Origin: an uncultured Eubacteriales bacterium
GTDB taxonomy: Bacteria > Bacillota > Clostridia > Christensenellales > CAG-138
DNA: 6,684 nt
Assembly: GCA_900543475.1 (NCBI GenBank)
Contig: UQRU01000114.1
Span: forward strand, 1-6,684
Direction of reading: 5' to 3'
This document shows, piece by piece, positions 5,716 through 6,684 of the stretch. Positions within the stretch are counted from its first letter, which is position 1; the number at the start of each line of letters is the position of its first letter. The position numbers and the translations under genes are program-made. Under the pieces are notes generated by a model. It ran no database searches, was not told the origin of the DNA, and saw only the letters and a program-made list of their open reading frames with translations.

Positions 5716-5744
5716 ATTATACCAAATTCCCCTTTCCTTGTCAT
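5716..5744 (-). promoter_or_regulatory. Extended -10 promoter of yaaA-bcp
   Basis: On the minus strand ATGACA (5739-5744, five of six matches to TTGACA), a 17-base spacer, and TATAAT (5716-5721) preceded by TGG, which makes an extended -10. Initiation is expected at about 5708-5710, on or beside the yaaA ATG. It lies in the 42-base gap after the methyltransferase stop. I see no PerR-like or other operator palindrome around it. Confidence 0.8.
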
Positions 5745-5751
5745 GATAAAG

Positions 5752-6471
5752 CTAAGGCTTTCCCTGCATATGGCCATTTGGGGGAACGGGTACCACCAGC
5801 AGCGTAATGGGGCGCACTTTTGGCAAGCGGTAGGGAAATTCCCCATCCCCGGTCTCCTCCAGCCTCTCCCGCAGCACGGTTTGAATTTCCTGGGACGTTG
5901 CCTGGGGATAGCTGCAAGCTAAAAAAGCCGCCCCTTCCTCCCGGCTCCGCAGGGGCTGATGGAACCCAAGGGTCCCTTGGATAGGCGTAACAGCGTAACC
6001 CTTTGTTTCCAGGGCCTGGCAAACCGCCTCTGGGGTCTCCCTGGCCCGGCGCTGTAACGGTCGGTCCCCGCCCGGTCGATCCATCACCCGAAGAAGCACG
6101 CGCCGGGTCTTTTTCAGGCAGGCTTCCATCAGGGAAAAGGGCGTGCCGAAATACACCATGAGCCCCACGTCGAAGCTTTCTTGCAGCTCTGCCGCTTCGC
6201 AGGCGCAGGTGACCAGATTGCCCATCCCCAGCCTGGCCGCATCCCTTTCCACCACCGCCAGCACCCGGGGGTCCGTATCCACGCAGGTGACGCGGGCCAC
6301 CTCTTTGGCCAAAATGAGGGACACCCTTCCCAACCCGCAGCCCAGATCGCACAGATGATCCTCCGGCCTTACATAGGGCCGAATATAATCCGCCAGCCGG
6401 GTATGGAAATCCGTCCGTTCGCTGGCGGCCAAATACCATCGGATCCGCTCCTGTGTCCAAGTAAAGGCCAA
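5752..6471 (-). CDS. Class I SAM-dependent methyltransferase, substrate unknown
   Basis: A predicted soluble methyltransferase of 239 aa. The SAM-binding Rossmann fold is visible from about residue 36: motif I LCDLGCGLGRVSL (40-52) with the Gly-rich loop, then the acidic residue ending strand 2 in CVDTD (Asp65), and a strand-4 region around FDVGLMVYFGTP (100-111). The C-terminal half (about 145-239) has no motif I can assign and may hold the substrate-specific part. The start is TTG at 6471, chosen because AAAAAGGAGGG (6479-6489) sits 7 bases upstream and the next in-frame Met is at residue 83, beyond motif I. The gene lies 42 bases upstream of yaaA with no terminator between, so some read-through is likely. 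The methyl acceptor (small molecule, RNA or protein) cannot be inferred. Confidence 0.85.
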   Translation of the reverse strand: MAFTWTQERIRWYLAASERTDFHTRLADYIRPYVRPEDHLCDLGCGLGRVSLILAKEVARVTCVDTDPRVLAVVERDAARLGMGNLVTCACEAAELQESFDVGLMVYFGTPFSLMEACLKKTRRVLLRVMDRPGGDRPLQRRARETPEAVCQALETKGYAVTPIQGTLGFHQPLRSREEGAAFLACSYPQATSQEIQTVLRERLEETGDGEFPYRLPKVRPITLLVVPVPPNGHMQGKP

Positions 6472-6514
6472 CGTCCTTCCCTCCTTTTTCTCCCTGCCTA
6501 TCCCTTTTCCTCAT

Positions 6515-6520
6515 AGTATA
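6515..6520 (-). promoter_or_regulatory. Possible -10 box upstream of the methyltransferase
   Basis: TATACT on the minus strand lies about 45 bases before the TTG start, giving a leader of around 35-40 bases with the ribosome site at its end. At 17 bases upstream the -35 position reads TTCCGG, a poor match, so the promoter is weak, activator-dependent or not real. Confidence 0.35.
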
Positions 6521-6584
6521 CACGCCCCAAGCCCTGGCCGGAATCCCTTTTCCCTTTTCGCCCCGCCATGCGATGGTTTTTGGA

Positions 6585-6677
6585 CGGCGTGCTCCCGTGG
6601 CTGGCCGTAGGCCCGGGGGGGGGGGGGGGGGGGGGGTTTTGGAGCCACGGCCCCGGCCGGCGCGGGGAGCACAGCCG
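6585..6677. repeat. Nested GC-rich inverted repeat around a poly-G tract
   Basis: CGGC-GTGCTCCC (6585-6596) pairs with GGGAGCAC-A-GCCG (6665-6677) with one bulged A. Within it CCGTGGCT (6595-6602) pairs with AGCCACGG (6643-6650), sharing two bases with the outer arm. Additional small folds are GGCC-GTA-GGCC (6603-6613) and the GGCCGG-rich stretch 6651-6663. Like the element at 4290-4450 it is a closed stem holding smaller hairpins, but it is less regular and the window ends 7 bases later, so its full extent is unknown. Confidence 0.6.
6615..6636 (+). repeat. Homopolymer of 22 G
   Basis: An uninterrupted run of 22 G on the plus strand (22 C on the minus), in the loop region of the inverted repeat at 6585-6677. 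It is intergenic, about 145 bases upstream of the methyltransferase start. It may be length-variable by slippage or able to form a G-quadruplex. The exact length may also be a sequencing or assembly error. Confidence 0.85.
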
Positions 6678-6684
6678 CGCCCCC

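Noticed and set aside
5705..5760. A PerR-type operator at the yaaA promoter
   Set aside because: No TTATAAT-type inverted repeat is present; the only match is the -10 box itself.
5741..6523. A 260-codon minus-strand frame overlapping the methyltransferase
   Set aside because: It is in a different frame from the SAM-binding motif I, is Gly/Arg-rich, and begins upstream of the good ribosome site that serves the TTG start.

Overview
This window reads as chromosomal DNA of a GC-rich Firmicute, most likely a gut-type Clostridia (Oscillospiraceae-like). That assignment is an inference. It rests on strong GGAGG ribosome-binding sites, textbook sigma-A promoters next to GC-rich codons, a diderm-independent lipoprotein transporter, and the family mix. 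All six genes I can support lie on the minus strand, so the biological reading direction runs from the right end to the left end.

Right part (about 6684 down to 4502): a GC-rich, fold-prone stretch containing a run of 22 G lies upstream of a class I SAM-dependent methyltransferase that starts at TTG. It is followed by yaaA and a bcp-type peroxiredoxin. The last two overlap by 7 bases and both belong to peroxide-defence families: YaaA limits iron-driven damage, Bcp reduces peroxides. A strong extended -10 promoter sits so close to the yaaA ATG that its transcript is predicted to be leaderless.

Middle (4501 to 4096): a 406-base gene-free gap holds the most striking feature, a 161-bp palindromic element (4290-4450). 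Its 29/30-base arms enclose three further hairpins, so a single strand can fold into a cloverleaf-like four-way junction. One of these hairpins, read on the minus strand, is followed by a T-rich tail and may end the bcp transcript. Just past the element is a perfect-consensus promoter (TTGACA, 17 bases, TATAAT) with A-tracts upstream, which drives the next operon.

Left part (4095 down to 1): an operon encodes a solute-binding lipoprotein, a polar amino-acid type permease, its ATPase and an AbgB-like M20 amidohydrolase. The likely logic is import of an amino acid conjugate (N-acyl, aminobenzoyl or peptide-like) followed by intracellular cleavage; the substrate cannot be read from sequence. Two hairpins lie between the binding-protein gene and the permease gene, as expected where the binding protein is made in excess. 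The operon ends at a perfect 17-bp bidirectional terminator, with a second perfect hairpin (GCAA loop) just beyond it.

No tRNA, rRNA, CRISPR array, transposase or phage gene was seen. The unexplained content is the structured intergenic DNA, not the genes.
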